Assembly (NCBI RefSeq): GCF_002095485.1
Contig: NZ_MLFS01000029.1
Span: forward strand, 1-54,798
From: Pantoea wallisii
GTDB taxonomy: Bacteria > Pseudomonadota > Gammaproteobacteria > Enterobacterales > Enterobacteriaceae
Direction of reading: 5' to 3'
DNA length: 54,798 bases
Positions 20,657 through 29,776 of this stretch are shown piece after piece (the first letter of the stretch is position 1; each line of letters begins with the position of its first letter). The position numbers and the translations under genes are program-made. The notes under the pieces were generated by a model that was not told the origin of the DNA, ran no database searches, and was given only the letters and a program-made list of their open reading frames with translations.

Positions 20657-20751
20657 ACGCGCTATCCTGTGTGGTGCAAAAACTCACTATAGCCTCAGGC
20701 AGCGCAGATGAACATGGGGCCGCCAGCAGCTTGCGCTACTGGCAGTAAAAA

Positions 20752-21231
20752 TTAACGCAGATCGGCACGATCCAGACCGTAAGCACTGTCCAGTGCGCCC
20801 GGTGTCATCTGTGACAAAATCTGCAGGCGGTTCCAGGCGTTGATCACGGCAATGGTGAAGGTCAGCTCTGAGATCTCCACCTCGGAGAAGTGCTCACGCA
20901 GCTCGCTATACAGCGCTTCACTCACGCCGTGATCGCCGATGCGCGTCAGGGCTTCAGTCAACGCCAGTGCAACTTTCTCTTTGGCACTGAACAGCGGCGA
21001 TTCGCGCCAGATTGCCACATGGTGCAGACGCAGTTCGCGCTCGCCGTGCAGCTTCGCCTCTTTAACGTGCATATCAAGGCAGAACGCGCAGTGATTCAGC
21101 TGGGAAGCGCGGATATCCACCAGATGCTTAATTTTTACATCCAGCGAGGCTTTGCCTAACGCCACAGAAGCATCGCCCAGGGTTTTTGCCAGTGTCGGGA
21201 TGGTTTTGAAATGGTTTACGCGGGTCGTCAT
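20752..21231 (-). CDS. AhpD-like carboxymuconolactone decarboxylase family protein
   Basis: A 159-residue single-domain member of the AhpD/CMD superfamily. The CxxCxxxH redox motif is present at C48, C51 and H55 (HCAFCLDMH), which in this family acts as a peroxidase or disulfide reductase centre. It is the last gene of a minus-strand group of three (GNAT, azoreductase, AhpD-like), 14 bp after the azoreductase. A role in reactive-species or quinone detoxification is inferred from motif and neighbour. Confidence 0.87.
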   Translation of the reverse strand: MTTRVNHFKTIPTLAKTLGDASVALGKASLDVKIKHLVDIRASQLNHCAFCLDMHVKEAKLHGERELRLHHVAIWRESPLFSAKEKVALALTEALTRIGDHGVSEALYSELREHFSEVEISELTFTIAVINAWNRLQILSQMTPGALDSAYGLDRADLR

Positions 21232-21245
21232 GATGTGTTCCTCAG

Positions 21246-21851
21246 TTAAAATAAGCGGTCAATGGTTTGCAGTGCATGGGGTAACGCGGTGGCGCGGCTG
21301 GCAGGATCGTGCGTGCCATCCACGCGAATAAACTGCACATCGGTAATGCCGATGTACTCAAGCGCCACGCGGATATAGGGCGTGAACTGGTCATCCTGCA
21401 CAAAGGGCCCGTGGGCAAACACGCTGCCGCTGGCGACGATGCAGTAGACTTTTTTGCCGCTGACCAGGCCAACTTTGGTGCCCGCCGGCGTGAAGGCGAA
21501 CGTGCGCCCGGCGCGGGTGATGTGATCGAACCAGGCCTTCAGCACCGACGGCAACCCGAGGTTCCACATCGGCGATGAGATAACCAGGGTGTCGCAGGCA
21601 AACAGCTGATCCACCAGCTGTTCTGAGGTCTGAATCGCGGCGAGCTGCGCATCGTTACGCTCCTCCGGACGAGTAAAAAAGGCGCCAATGGTGAAGGCTT
21701 CCAGGTGCGGCAGCGGCTGCTGCGCCAGATCCAGCTTCGTTTCTTCAAGGTTGCGATGCTGTGCGCGCAGCTTCTCCACCAGATGTGCAGACGCCATGCG
21801 TGATGCCGAGCCAGCCAAATCCGGGCTGACGGTAATGTGCAGCAGTTTCAT
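21246..21851 (-). CDS. FMN-dependent NADH-azoreductase / flavodoxin-like quinone reductase
   Basis: A 201-residue AzoR-family flavoprotein that would reduce quinones and azo compounds with NADH. Seen in the sequence: the N-terminal phosphate-binding loop (SPDLAGSASR near residue 9), SSPMWNLGLPSVLKAWFDHI near residue 93 and VASGSVFAHGP near residue 140, all typical of AzoR. It is preceded after 11 bp by a GNAT gene and followed by the AhpD-like gene, forming a small redox cassette divergent from a MocR-type regulator. Confidence 0.88.
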   Translation of the reverse strand: MKLLHITVSPDLAGSASRMASAHLVEKLRAQHRNLEETKLDLAQQPLPHLEAFTIGAFFTRPEERNDAQLAAIQTSEQLVDQLFACDTLVISSPMWNLGLPSVLKAWFDHITRAGRTFAFTPAGTKVGLVSGKKVYCIVASGSVFAHGPFVQDDQFTPYIRVALEYIGITDVQFIRVDGTHDPASRATALPHALQTIDRLF

Positions 21852-21862
21852 CTGTTTCTTCC

Positions 21863-22288
21863 TCAGGCGAGATCGCGGTAAAAGTGCAGGCCAAGCGCGA
21901 GGTAACCTGCGCGCTGATAAAAGGTCTGGGCCTGGGTATTGCCGATAGCGGTGTCGAGCACCATATGGGCGCAGCCATATTCGCGGGCTATTACGGCTAA
22001 TCCATCCAGCAGCGCCGCGCCGATGCCCTGACTGCGGGCTTCGTGTGCTGTCACCAGGTCATCGATGTAGCAGAAGCGGCCATGAATAAAGTTCTCCAGC
22101 AGGCGATAGCCCGCCAGCGCAATCGGTTTGCCATCCTGTTCCATGCCTGCCAGACGATAACCCTGCGCCTGCTGGCGCTGTGCCTGGGCAATAAACTGTG
22201 ACTCACTGACCAGCTTGCCGCGCAGCACACGCATCAGCGCATAACAGCGGGCGAGTTCAGCGGGGGTAGCGTAATGTTCAATCTTCAT
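21863..22288 (-). CDS. GNAT family N-acetyltransferase
   Basis: A 141-residue single-domain GNAT protein. Motif A (ARSQGIGAALLDGL) follows the strand YIDDLVT, and the C-terminal YQRAGY is the usual acetyl-CoA-site helix. The substrate is unknown. It is the first gene of the minus-strand group of three. Its start is about 105 bp from the divergently oriented MocR gene, so the shared intergenic region likely holds the regulator's operator. Confidence 0.82.
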   Translation of the reverse strand: MKIEHYATPAELARCYALMRVLRGKLVSESQFIAQAQRQQAQGYRLAGMEQDGKPIALAGYRLLENFIHGRFCYIDDLVTAHEARSQGIGAALLDGLAVIAREYGCAHMVLDTAIGNTQAQTFYQRAGYLALGLHFYRDLA

Positions 22289-22395
22289 AGCGGCTCAGCG
22301 TAGAGTGCGTGGTTGATGGCGCTATTTTAGATTGCTATGTCGAAGTGAAAAGGGTCAAAATCCGTGATAACAGGTAGGACATGGCAGGAGAGATC

Positions 22396-23770
22396 ATGGG
22401 ATATAAAGAGATATACGCCCGCTATCGCCAGCAGATTCTCGCCGGGCAGTTAAAGCCGGGCGACCGCGTACCGGCAATCCGCGTGCTGGCCGGGGAGCTA
22501 CAGGTGGCGCGCAAAACGGTGGAGACCGCCTATGAGATCCTGATTGGGGAGGGGTACTTTGTCAGTCAGGGGGCGAAAGGGACGCGCGTTAACCCGGCGC
22601 TGAAACTGGCACCTGGTCTCAACACCCAAACAGTTGCACCGGCGCACTTGCCTGATCGTCCGGTTATCGAAAGCAGAGGTGAGCTGCGTCTTGGCATCCC
22701 CTCTCTGGATGAGTTTCCGCTTAAAAAGTGGCTGCTGATCTCGGGCAAAGCCGCGCGCAGCCTGCGCCCGGAGGAGATGATCATTCCGCCGGTGATGGGC
22801 TACCCGCCGCTGCGCGAGGCGATCGCCAGCTACCTCAACATTTCGCGCGGGCTGAACTGCAGCCGGCGCAGATCTTCATTACCAGCGGCTATCGCGCCAA
22901 CCTGCGGCTGATTCTGTCCGTGCTGGCCCAGCCGAACGATAAAGTGCTGTTTGAAGATCCCGGCTACTTCTTCGGGCAGCAGCTGCTCAAGCGTGTGGCG
23001 CCCAACCTGCACTATGTGCCGGTGGATCGGCAGGGCGTGGACGTGGACTACCTGCAGCGCTATCACGGCGATGCGCGCTTCGCCATCGTGACGCCAACGC
23101 ACCAGAGCCCGCTGGCCGTAACGCTTTCGCTACCGCGCAAACATCAGTTACTGGCCTGGGCGCAGCACAACAACAGCTGGATTATTGAGGATGATTACGA
23201 CGGTGAGTTTCACTACACGCGCAAAGTGATTCCGGCGCTGAAAAGCTGGATGTGCATGATCGGGTGATCTACACCGGCACCTTCAGCAAAACCATGATGC
23301 CGGCAATGCGCATTGGTTATCTGGTGATGCCGCAGGAGACGATGGCGCGCTTCAGCGAACTGGGCGAGATCCTTGAAACCGGCCTGCCGCTGTTGCCGCA
23401 GAAGATCCTGGCGCAGTTTCTCAACGAAGGGCACTTCTATCGTCACATCAAAAAGATGCGCACGCTTTATCAGCAGCGCCGCCGCATGATGCTGGAGGCG
23501 ATTGAGGCGGTTTTCCCCGGCCTGTTTGAATTTGAGCTGACCGACGGCGGTATGCACATTGTGGCGTTCCTGCAGCGCGGCACCCAGGATAGCGCGCTGG
23601 CTGCGCTGTGGGCGCAGCATCAGCTTTATGTGCGACCGCTCTCCGGCTGGTATGCACAGACGCAAAAGCGTTACGGGCTGGTGATTGGCTACACTAATAT
23701 TCGCTCGTCTGCGCAGGCGCTGGAGATTTTACAGCGGGTGGCAACAGAGACGCGGGCGCTGATGCAGTGA
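22396..23770 (+). pseudogene. MocR-type (GntR-aminotransferase) regulator, broken by two frameshifts
   Basis: A GntR winged-helix head (MGYKEIYARYRQQILAGQLK onward, HTH LQVARKTVETAYEIL) joined to a fold-type I aminotransferase domain (EDDYDGEFHY, then TGTFSKTMMPAMRIGY with the PLP lysine). The reading shifts frame twice: near 22861-22866, where one C is missing after AGC, and near 23244-23248, where again one C is missing after AGC. Adding one base at each site gives a complete 458-residue protein of normal length. ATG 22396 is preferred because AGGAGA precedes it. It is divergent from the GNAT-azoreductase-AhpD cassette, which it would be expected to control. Confidence 0.9.
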
Positions 23771-23836
23771 TAAGGGGATTTTATGCAAGTAAGGCGCGAG
23801 GAAGTGCCCGCGCCTGCGGCCTGACGTACTGCGCAA

Positions 23837-24349
23837 TTACATGCCGATATACTTCTTGCCCTGCTTAAGTACCACATCACAGGCTTTGGTTTTCAGCTTC
23901 TCACCCATTGGCGAGTTGCTCAGGCTCTGCAGATTCAGCTGCTGCCCGTTACCGGTATTCAGTAACCCGGCGATACCCTGTTGGTAGTCGGTTTTCTGCT
24001 CCTGCGCCGTCGTGCTGTTCAGGCCGAGCTTGTTCAGCACCTGATCTTTGACCGACTTCACGTTGTTATCCACCACGTTATGCTGCACGCAGTACTGCAT
24101 CACGCCGGCGGCATTGGTCATGCTGTTGGCGCTAACCGCTTTATCGCCACCGTTCAGCAGGCCGGTGAGCGACGACAGCGACAGCCCACCGTTCTGCGTA
24201 TTGCCCGCAGCGGTATTGCTGCTGTTTTGCTGCGACAGCTGCGATGCCGCGCTTTTGAGCTGATCCTGCCAGCTCGCCGCCGAGGCGCTCCCCGCAACCA
24301 GTGCCGCCGCGATGCCACATCCCCAAATCATTCGTTGTGTGTTATTCAT
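23837..24349 (-). CDS. yjjA: DUF2501 periplasmic protein YjjA
   Basis: A 170-residue secreted protein of the DUF2501 family, matching E. coli YjjA in length and in SMTNAAGVMQYCVQHNVVDN, VLNKLGLNS, LLNTGNGQQLNLQSLSNSP and the C-terminal KACDVVLKQGKKYIG. The signal peptide is about 24 residues (ending ASA-ASWQDQLKSA). Its function is not established. It lies upstream of leuX on the opposite strand and is core sequence on the left side of the island. Confidence 0.9.
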   Translation of the reverse strand: MNNTQRMIWGCGIAAALVAGSASAASWQDQLKSAASQLSQQNSSNTAAGNTQNGGLSLSSLTGLLNGGDKAVSANSMTNAAGVMQYCVQHNVVDNNVKSVKDQVLNKLGLNSTTAQEQKTDYQQGIAGLLNTGNGQQLNLQSLSNSPMGEKLKTKACDVVLKQGKKYIGM

Positions 24350-24532
24350 TTCAACCTCATTGTGCTTATCGGTCTGACTGCGTCAGTTGTGGTTAAGAGG
24401 CATTTGGCTTAAGAAAGTTCCGGAGGCGCGTAAGGGAAGGGCGAGATTGGGAGTGTTCTGGTCATCCGGCGTGGCAGGAAAACGGCAGCGCTGCTTTTTT
24501 CGACGCTTAGCGCACATCCCCATCGATTCCGG

Positions 24533-24560
24533 TTGCGCCCCTTGCCCGTAAAGGTATAAT
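24533..24560 (+). promoter_or_regulatory. leuX promoter
   Basis: TTGCGC (24533-24538) and a perfect TATAAT (24555-24560) with a 16-bp spacer containing a GC-rich stretch. The tRNA begins 29 bp after the -10, as usual for a processed tRNA transcript. Confidence 0.8.
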
Positions 24561-24588
24561 CGCCAACGTTTTCCGCATCCTCTTCAGT

Positions 24589-24673
24589 GCCGAAGTGGCG
24601 AAATCGGTAGACGCAGTTGATTCAAAATCAACCGTAGAGATACGTGCCGGTTCGAGTCCGGCCTTCGGCACCA
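24589..24673 (+). tRNA. leuX: tRNA-Leu (anticodon CAA), leuX
   Basis: An 85-nt class II tRNA with encoded CCA. The acceptor stem GCCGAAG pairs with CTTCGGC, the anticodon stem GTTGA/TCAAC encloses loop TTCAAAA (anticodon CAA), a variable arm is present, and the T loop is GTTCGAGTCC. Gene, promoter and position correspond to leuX, a classic integration site for P4-type integrases. The last bases serve as attL of the island. Confidence 0.96.
24651..24667 (+). other. attL: 17-bp tRNA end repeated at the far side of the island
   Basis: ttcgagtccggccttcg, within the T-arm and acceptor end of leuX, is repeated exactly at 40772-40788 in the same orientation. The P4-type integrase gene starts about 200 bp further in. 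Together these mark the left boundary of the 16.1-kb island. Confidence 0.85.
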
Positions 24674-24686
24674 TCGGAACATCAAT

Positions 24687-24710
24687 AGACGTCAACGGAC
24701 GTCTTTTTTT
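24687..24710 (+). terminator. Terminator behind leuX, carried by the island
   Basis: The stem AGACGTC/GACGTCT with loop AACG is followed by seven T residues (24704-24710). It lies 14 bp after the tRNA CCA and inside the inserted DNA, so the island restores termination of leuX after integration. Confidence 0.85.
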
Positions 24711-24797
24711 GTGTCTGAAATCCAGTATCCGCAAGGCTTTCCTCGCTTTTTCACTCTACCTAAGTCAACCTGATTCAATCTACATCAACTTACTGAT

Positions 24798-24847
24798 GCG
24801 GGTACAACTGCGGGTATATCCCGGTTCGATAATGTTTGTACCCACAC
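24798..24847. other. Candidate integrase arm-type sites, left end
   Basis: GCGGGTACAACTGCGGGTATA (24798-24818) matches GTGGGTACAAGTGAGGGTATA at the right end (40698-40718) at 18 of 21 bases in the same orientation. An inverted copy, TTTGTACCCACAC, follows at 24834-24846 just before the integrase gene. Paired, mirrored copies at both ends are what integrase arm sites look like. Confidence 0.6.
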
Positions 24848-24871
24848 AGAACCCTTGAAAGGATACTCATC

Positions 24872-26134
24872 ATGGCTCTGAGTGATGTGAAGGTTCGTTC
24901 GGCAAAGCCTGAAGCAAAAGCCTATAAGCTGACTGACGGCGAAGGCATGGTGTTGCTGGTTCACCCTAACGGTTCTAAATATTGGCGGCTGCGTTATCGC
25001 TTCGGCGGTAAAGAAAAGATGCTGGCGCTGGGGAAATACCCTGAAGTTTCGCTGGCGGAAGCCAGGGCACGGCGGGATGAAGCCCGTAAGCTGTTAGCTA
25101 ATGGTGTCGATCCCACTGAGAACAAGAAAGCAGTTAAAGTAGAGCAGGAACAAGAGGCGATAACGTTTGAAGTGGTTGCCAGAGACTGGCATGCCAGTAA
25201 TCAGAAGTGGTCTGCATCGCATAGTGCTCGTGTATTGAAAAGCCTGGAGGATAATCTCTTTGCTGCCATTGGTAAGCGGAACATTGCAGAACTGAAAACG
25301 CGAGACCTACTTGTACCCATCAAAGCAGTCGAGTCATCCGGGCGTCTTGAAGTCGCAGCCCGTTTACAGCAGCGTACTACCGCGATTATGCGCTTTGCCG
25401 TTCAGAGCGGCTTAATTGACTACAACCCCGCGCAAGAGATTGCCGGTGCGGTTGCTACGGCGAAAAGACAGCATCGTGCGGCACTGGAGCTTAACCGTAT
25501 ACCTGAATTACTTCATCGCATTGATCACTATTCCGGAAGACCATTAACCCGACTTGCTGTCGAACTTACCTTGTTAGTCTTTATCCGTTCAAGTGAACTG
25601 CGGTTTGCCCGCTGGTCAGAAGTCGATTTTGAAACGGCCATGTGGACGATTCCAGGTGAGCGTGAACCGCTGGAAGGAGTTAAGTATTCGCAGCGTGGTT
25701 CGAAGATGCGAACGCCCCATCTTGTTCCCTTATCGCGTCAGGCCTTAGCTATTCTGGAAAAGATCAAAAGCATGAATGGGAACCGAGAGCTGATCTTCGT
25801 TGGCGATCACGATCCGCGCAAACCCATGAGTGAGAATACGGTGAACAAGGCTTTGCGAGTGATGGGCTATGACACGAAAACAGAAGTGTGTGGGCATGGT
25901 TTCAGGACGATGGCGTGTAGTTCTTTGATTGAATCGGGATTGTGGTCGAGGGATGCAGTAGAGAGACAGATGAGCCACCAGGAGCGTAGCTCTGTACGTG
26001 CGGCTTACATCCACAAGGCTGAGCATCTGGGGGAGAGGAGGCTAATGTTGCAGTGGTGGGCTGATTTTCTGGATGCGAATCGGGAGAAGGGGGTTAGTCC
26101 GTTTGATTTTGGGAAAACCAATAATAAAACGTGA
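24872..26134 (+). CDS. Tyrosine-type integrase, P4/CP4 family
   Basis: A site-specific recombinase of 420 residues. The N-terminal DUF4102 arm-binding domain (MALSDVKVRSAKPEAKAYKL, GGKEKMLALGKYPEVSLAEA) is typical of P4-like integrases. Catalytic residues are visible: R244 in RSSELRFARW, H342 and R345 in GHGFRTMA, H369 in MSHQE and nucleophile Y379 in AAYIHKAEH. The ATG at 24872 with AAGGA upstream is preferred over the open frame from 24836. It reads away from leuX, the standard orientation, and should catalyse integration and excision between the 17-bp att repeats. Confidence 0.95.
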   Translation: MALSDVKVRSAKPEAKAYKLTDGEGMVLLVHPNGSKYWRLRYRFGGKEKMLALGKYPEVSLAEARARRDEARKLLANGVDPTENKKAVKVEQEQEAITFEVVARDWHASNQKWSASHSARVLKSLEDNLFAAIGKRNIAELKTRDLLVPIKAVESSGRLEVAARLQQRTTAIMRFAVQSGLIDYNPAQEIAGAVATAKRQHRAALELNRIPELLHRIDHYSGRPLTRLAVELTLLVFIRSSELRFARWSEVDFETAMWTIPGEREPLEGVKYSQRGSKMRTPHLVPLSRQALAILEKIKSMNGNRELIFVGDHDPRKPMSENTVNKALRVMGYDTKTEVCGHGFRTMACSSLIESGLWSRDAVERQMSHQERSSVRAAYIHKAEHLGERRLMLQWWADFLDANREKGVSPFDFGKTNNKT

Positions 26135-26171
26135 TTATAATTCGAATTGTTGAATGGCGCTGATCATGGGC

Positions 26172-26198
26172 GGCGGCGTGAAGTGCCGCCTTAATTCT
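26172..26198 (+). terminator. Possible terminator after the integrase
   Basis: The stem GGCGGC/GCCGCC with loop GTGAAGT is followed by TTAATTCT, a weak T-rich tail, about 40 bp past the integrase stop. Confidence 0.35.
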
Positions 26199-26314
26199 GC
26201 CAAAAATGGATCTATTGTAAGGAATAATGATCATTGTTGCCCTTTGTCGGACAATCTGCTCCCTTCAGCTCATTATGAATAAGCCACAGATTTAGTAGGG
26301 AGGAGGTGGGATAG

Positions 26315-26821
26315 TCATTCTGGCAGAACGAAATATAATAAACTCAAAAATACACCAATGCTAAAAATATGACGAAAAAGAGAATTTCTTACCAATTCAT
26401 CCAGGCACGTTCCACTCCATGTGCCATTTCCCCAGCCTAATTGAAATAATGTAGACCATGAAATTAAAATAATACCTAAAGCGCTGGCACTATTTTTCCA
26501 TGGTAGATGTGGTGTTATTTTTAATTCTCCCGTATAAAAGCCAATACCTGCTATTAAAATAATAATGCTAAAAATATAGATTGTTGTCTTGAGTAACAAA
26601 GTTCGTAATTCTTTTAGCCTCTGGGGATGAGAGTAGGTATGATTTTTTGGATCAAGACTGTAATTTCCTTGTTCGAGCTTCCGTTGATACTCTTCTTTCT
26701 CAAGCTCAAATGCCATTGAGTTTTCGGCTGCGGATAATACAAATCGGTTGGTGTTAGTGATTAAATACCACATGCCTTTATAAACATTCTGCTTTTTAGG
26801 GAACTCATTTCCTAGATTCAT
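26315..26821 (-). CDS. Hypothetical membrane protein at the end of the defence operon
   Basis: A 168-residue protein I do not recognise. It begins with a hydrophilic part (residues 1-75, with EKEEYQRKLEQGNY), followed by three hydrophobic segments near residues 78-95, 111-128 and 148-165 separated by GWGNGTWSGTCLDELVRN. Codon use is AT-rich like other island genes. It follows res after 84 bp on the same strand, but a 16-bp-stem hairpin lies between them, so it may be a separate or attenuated unit. A membrane protein next to a restriction module could be an abortive-infection effector; this is only a guess. Confidence 0.6.
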   Translation of the reverse strand: MNLGNEFPKKQNVYKGMWYLITNTNRFVLSAAENSMAFELEKEEYQRKLEQGNYSLDPKNHTYSHPQRLKELRTLLLKTTIYIFSIIILIAGIGFYTGELKITPHLPWKNSASALGIILISWSTLFQLGWGNGTWSGTCLDELVRNSLFRHIFSIGVFLSLLYFVLPE

Positions 26822-26842
26822 TTTTTATCTTTTTTTATGTTA

Positions 26843-26881
26843 AACCATCCTTAGGCGGCATTATACCGTCTAAGGATGGTT
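26843..26881. repeat. Long inverted repeat between res and the membrane protein gene
   Basis: AACCATCCTTAG at 26843-26854 pairs with CTAAGGATGGTT at 26870-26881. The stem continues inward with GCGG/CCGT (one G-T pair) around the loop CATTATA. The hairpin is not followed by a T-tract on either strand in the right direction, so it may be a rho-dependent end, an attenuator or an RNA stability element. Confidence 0.7.
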
Positions 26882-26905
26882 CTCGTCATTATTCCAAAAT
26901 AGCGA

Positions 26906-29776
26906 TTATACAGATAAACTATTAGTCATCATAAAATCAGCCATTAGTCCAGAAATTGACCGACTTAACTCAATTTCATCATGGGGGATAAGAGCATATT
27001 GCCACGATTTCCCATTAAGTTTTTCAGCATTTTGATTTGCAAATTCGCACCAACGGATAGCCGCTCGCGTTTTGGCCTGAACTTCTGGCGCGTCGATTTC
27101 TGTCGCTTTTTTCGGTTCAATCAGGCAATAGCCATTGTCCATTTCGACAACAAAATCAGGTTCATAGTTCTTGCCATTAGCATATTCGATGCGAAACTGA
27201 CCTGGACGAGGTTTCATCCAACGAATCACTGAGGGATCATTCTCCAATATTTGGGCTAGGCGGAGCTCCCCATCTACAGAGTCAAATTTCTGATAAGGGT
27301 AACAGCATTTAGTAAAACCAGTGAAAATCATCTGGCGGACTTTATTTTTTTCTCCACCCGGAATAGCTACACGGAAGTCTCTTGGTTTTTCGTTTCCGGC
27401 AAAATTGAATGTTGCCGGATGTATCACGTCAAAGCCCTGAGTTATGCGCCCGGTATAGCCAGTTGGTGTTGTCCACATATTTTGTTTGATCTGCACCCAT
27501 ATAAATTCTGCCAACTGCCTACCTGCATTTTTCAGAACGGATTCTGCATCTTCCTCCGGCTGATAACTGCACAAATGGTTCACCATCTGTCCGGCCAGTT
27601 TGTAAAGCATGTCGGCATGTTCGTCGTAATCAATTTCATCATGGTCAAGCAGATAACGAATGAGATAGTTTTCTAGCCGTTCTTCCGCTTCTCCACCTTC
27701 CTGCCAACTGATTGTCCGCTGTTCGTTATTTTCCAGATGCGTGAGTAAGAGCTCTTTACTGCCGGGTTTGAGTGCAATGCGATCCAATCCGGAAAGGTTG
27801 AAATCATTAAACCCGTAATTGACTTCACGTTCTGGCAAAACCACGATTCGAGGAATATCGATAGTATATTCCATCAGTTTTTCGGTGATCGTCCCGACCA
27901 ACTCCTGGACTTCCGTATCCTCCATTGAAAGGAAACTTGGCTGTTCAACTTGCTCTTCAATCATTTCCGTCAAATCGAGTTGATCCGAAGACGATGAGAT
28001 TTGATGTTGAGTCACTTCCCATTCACGCAAGGCTTGTTGTACCCGTCGAGTTACGTTTGCTTTCACCTCTGGCGCGCTGAGTTGCTGACTGCTGGTTAAC
28101 CGTTTAGCTTCTTCTGACACCACTTTAAACGTGAGTTCTGCGACTTTACGTTCTGTTTCCGTATTGAGTACCGGTTTTGATATGGAGTTTGTCTGATATA
28201 TTGCTTGAGGTTCACAAGCCTGCAACCCATTATTATCAATGACTTGATTTCCCAACAGGAATTCAGCCATTGATGGTACGATAATTTGCTGGGGTTTTAC
28301 TTCTGGAATACCGTTTTCATCATCATCCAGCCCGATATACAGAACTTTCTTGATAATCGAGTCATCGTTATTGGCACGATCGATAATCTCCTGAAAACGG
28401 TCATGGGCAATAATCGTCAGGCGATCGACGGCTTCGACGCCGGTTCTTTTGCCGTAGGGAAGGCGCAGTCCTCGGCCTATGGTCTGCTCAGTCAGGATTT
28501 CAGAGGCAGAAGCACGTAATGGAACGATAGTGTACAGATTTGTAACGTCCCATCCCTCTTTTAACTTGTTGACATGAATGACGATTTCGGTGTCTTTGTC
28601 ATGCTCAACGGCCAAAAGTCGCTGCATAGTTTCTTCTGATTCTTCACCCGTTTGGTTCGAGTGAACGGTGATTACTTTGCCTTTGTAAGCGCCATTGAAA
28701 AAATCGTCGTGTTCAATGCGTACTTTTAGCCTGTCCGCATGATCGGTATCCTGCGCAACGACTAGCATAAAAGGTTTGACCAGTTTGTTACCGGTGTTGT
28801 TGGCAAAGCTGGTTAGTTCCGTTTTCACGTATTCATGATGGTGGATTCCGTCTTCCAGCTTAATTTTTTCCAACTGCTCTTCAGAGTAGTTGGCAGCACG
28901 GAAGTCTTTGCGCGTGGCAACCGCTGGAATTTTGACGTATCCGTCTTTTAGTGCACGCGAAAGGGGATAGTGATAAATAATATTTTTAAAATCACGTGGG
29001 TTTGCACCTACGGTTTTCGGGGTGGCGGTTAATTCAATACCTAATACTGGGTTAAGATCGTTAAGCGCTTGTGCACCCGCACTAGCATAGTAACGGTGGG
29101 CTTCATCCATCAAAACAACTAAATCGGGCAGGTTTGCAAGATAGCTAAAATAAGATTCTCCGACGTATTCCTGAATGCGTCGGATTTTAGCGACTTTGGA
29201 TTTAGTTGCACCTTTGGCATTTTCCAGCGCGTTGATTTTGGAAATATTGAAGATATTAATGTGTGGAGCGGTTTCGCTGCCAAAAAGATCACCCGTTTTG
29301 CTTTCAGCAATCGCATAATCCAGACGAACGCCTCGCCCTTCCTGATAGTCATCACCAGTAATTAGTACCGGCGGTGTTTGTGCTAGTTCAGGAATGCCCT
29401 GAAAAACATACTTTGGCGAGCCAGGTAAAAAGTCCATCTTGAGTTTCTCATAGATGGTCAGGTTTGGAGCTAGCACGAAAAAATGGCGGCTGCGTCCGGT
29501 TAAGTATAACCAAGCAATCATCGCTCCCATTAAGCGTGTTTTACCCACACCCGTAGCTAGTGCAAAGCATAGTGAAGGGAAGGCACGTTCAAATCCTTTC
29601 ACTGTGGGATACTGCTGACGCAGCAATTCAATCCAGCGATCAAGATCGGGATCTTTGCTGAGACCGAGCTGTTCGAGCACGTCACATAAGATGCGCAATG
29701 ATTCATCCTGCGGATCGCGCAGTGACAGTCGTGCACTAATCCGATTGGCAATTTTTATGGCGTTGCTTTGGCTCAT
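26906..29776 (-). CDS. Type III-like restriction helicase-endonuclease (Res)
   Basis: A 956-residue superfamily 2 helicase with a C-terminal nuclease. Walker A is ATGVGKT at residues 74-80, motif II is DEAH at 224-227, motif III is LTATPK near 250, and motif VI is QTIGRGLRLPYG near 440. The C-terminus carries a PD-(D/E)xK site: P873-D874 and E887-P-K889. This is the architecture of type III restriction subunits, which translocate or slide on DNA and cut when unmethylated sites are met. Its ATG overlaps the mod stop by 4 bp (ATGA), so the pair should be made together. It is the last gene of the five-gene operon. Confidence 0.92.
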   Translation of the reverse strand: MSQSNAIKIANRISARLSLRDPQDESLRILCDVLEQLGLSKDPDLDRWIELLRQQYPTVKGFERAFPSLCFALATGVGKTRLMGAMIAWLYLTGRSRHFFVLAPNLTIYEKLKMDFLPGSPKYVFQGIPELAQTPPVLITGDDYQEGRGVRLDYAIAESKTGDLFGSETAPHINIFNISKINALENAKGATKSKVAKIRRIQEYVGESYFSYLANLPDLVVLMDEAHRYYASAGAQALNDLNPVLGIELTATPKTVGANPRDFKNIIYHYPLSRALKDGYVKIPAVATRKDFRAANYSEEQLEKIKLEDGIHHHEYVKTELTSFANNTGNKLVKPFMLVVAQDTDHADRLKVRIEHDDFFNGAYKGKVITVHSNQTGEESEETMQRLLAVEHDKDTEIVIHVNKLKEGWDVTNLYTIVPLRASASEILTEQTIGRGLRLPYGKRTGVEAVDRLTIIAHDRFQEIIDRANNDDSIIKKVLYIGLDDDENGIPEVKPQQIIVPSMAEFLLGNQVIDNNGLQACEPQAIYQTNSISKPVLNTETERKVAELTFKVVSEEAKRLTSSQQLSAPEVKANVTRRVQQALREWEVTQHQISSSSDQLDLTEMIEEQVEQPSFLSMEDTEVQELVGTITEKLMEYTIDIPRIVVLPEREVNYGFNDFNLSGLDRIALKPGSKELLLTHLENNEQRTISWQEGGEAEERLENYLIRYLLDHDEIDYDEHADMLYKLAGQMVNHLCSYQPEEDAESVLKNAGRQLAEFIWVQIKQNMWTTPTGYTGRITQGFDVIHPATFNFAGNEKPRDFRVAIPGGEKNKVRQMIFTGFTKCCYPYQKFDSVDGELRLAQILENDPSVIRWMKPRPGQFRIEYANGKNYEPDFVVEMDNGYCLIEPKKATEIDAPEVQAKTRAAIRWCEFANQNAEKLNGKSWQYALIPHDEIELSRSISGLMADFMMTNSLSV

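Noticed and set aside
23790..23820. Terminator between the MocR gene and yjjA (AGGCGCG/CGCGCCT)
   Set aside because: The stem is separated by a long loop and has no T-tract in either direction.
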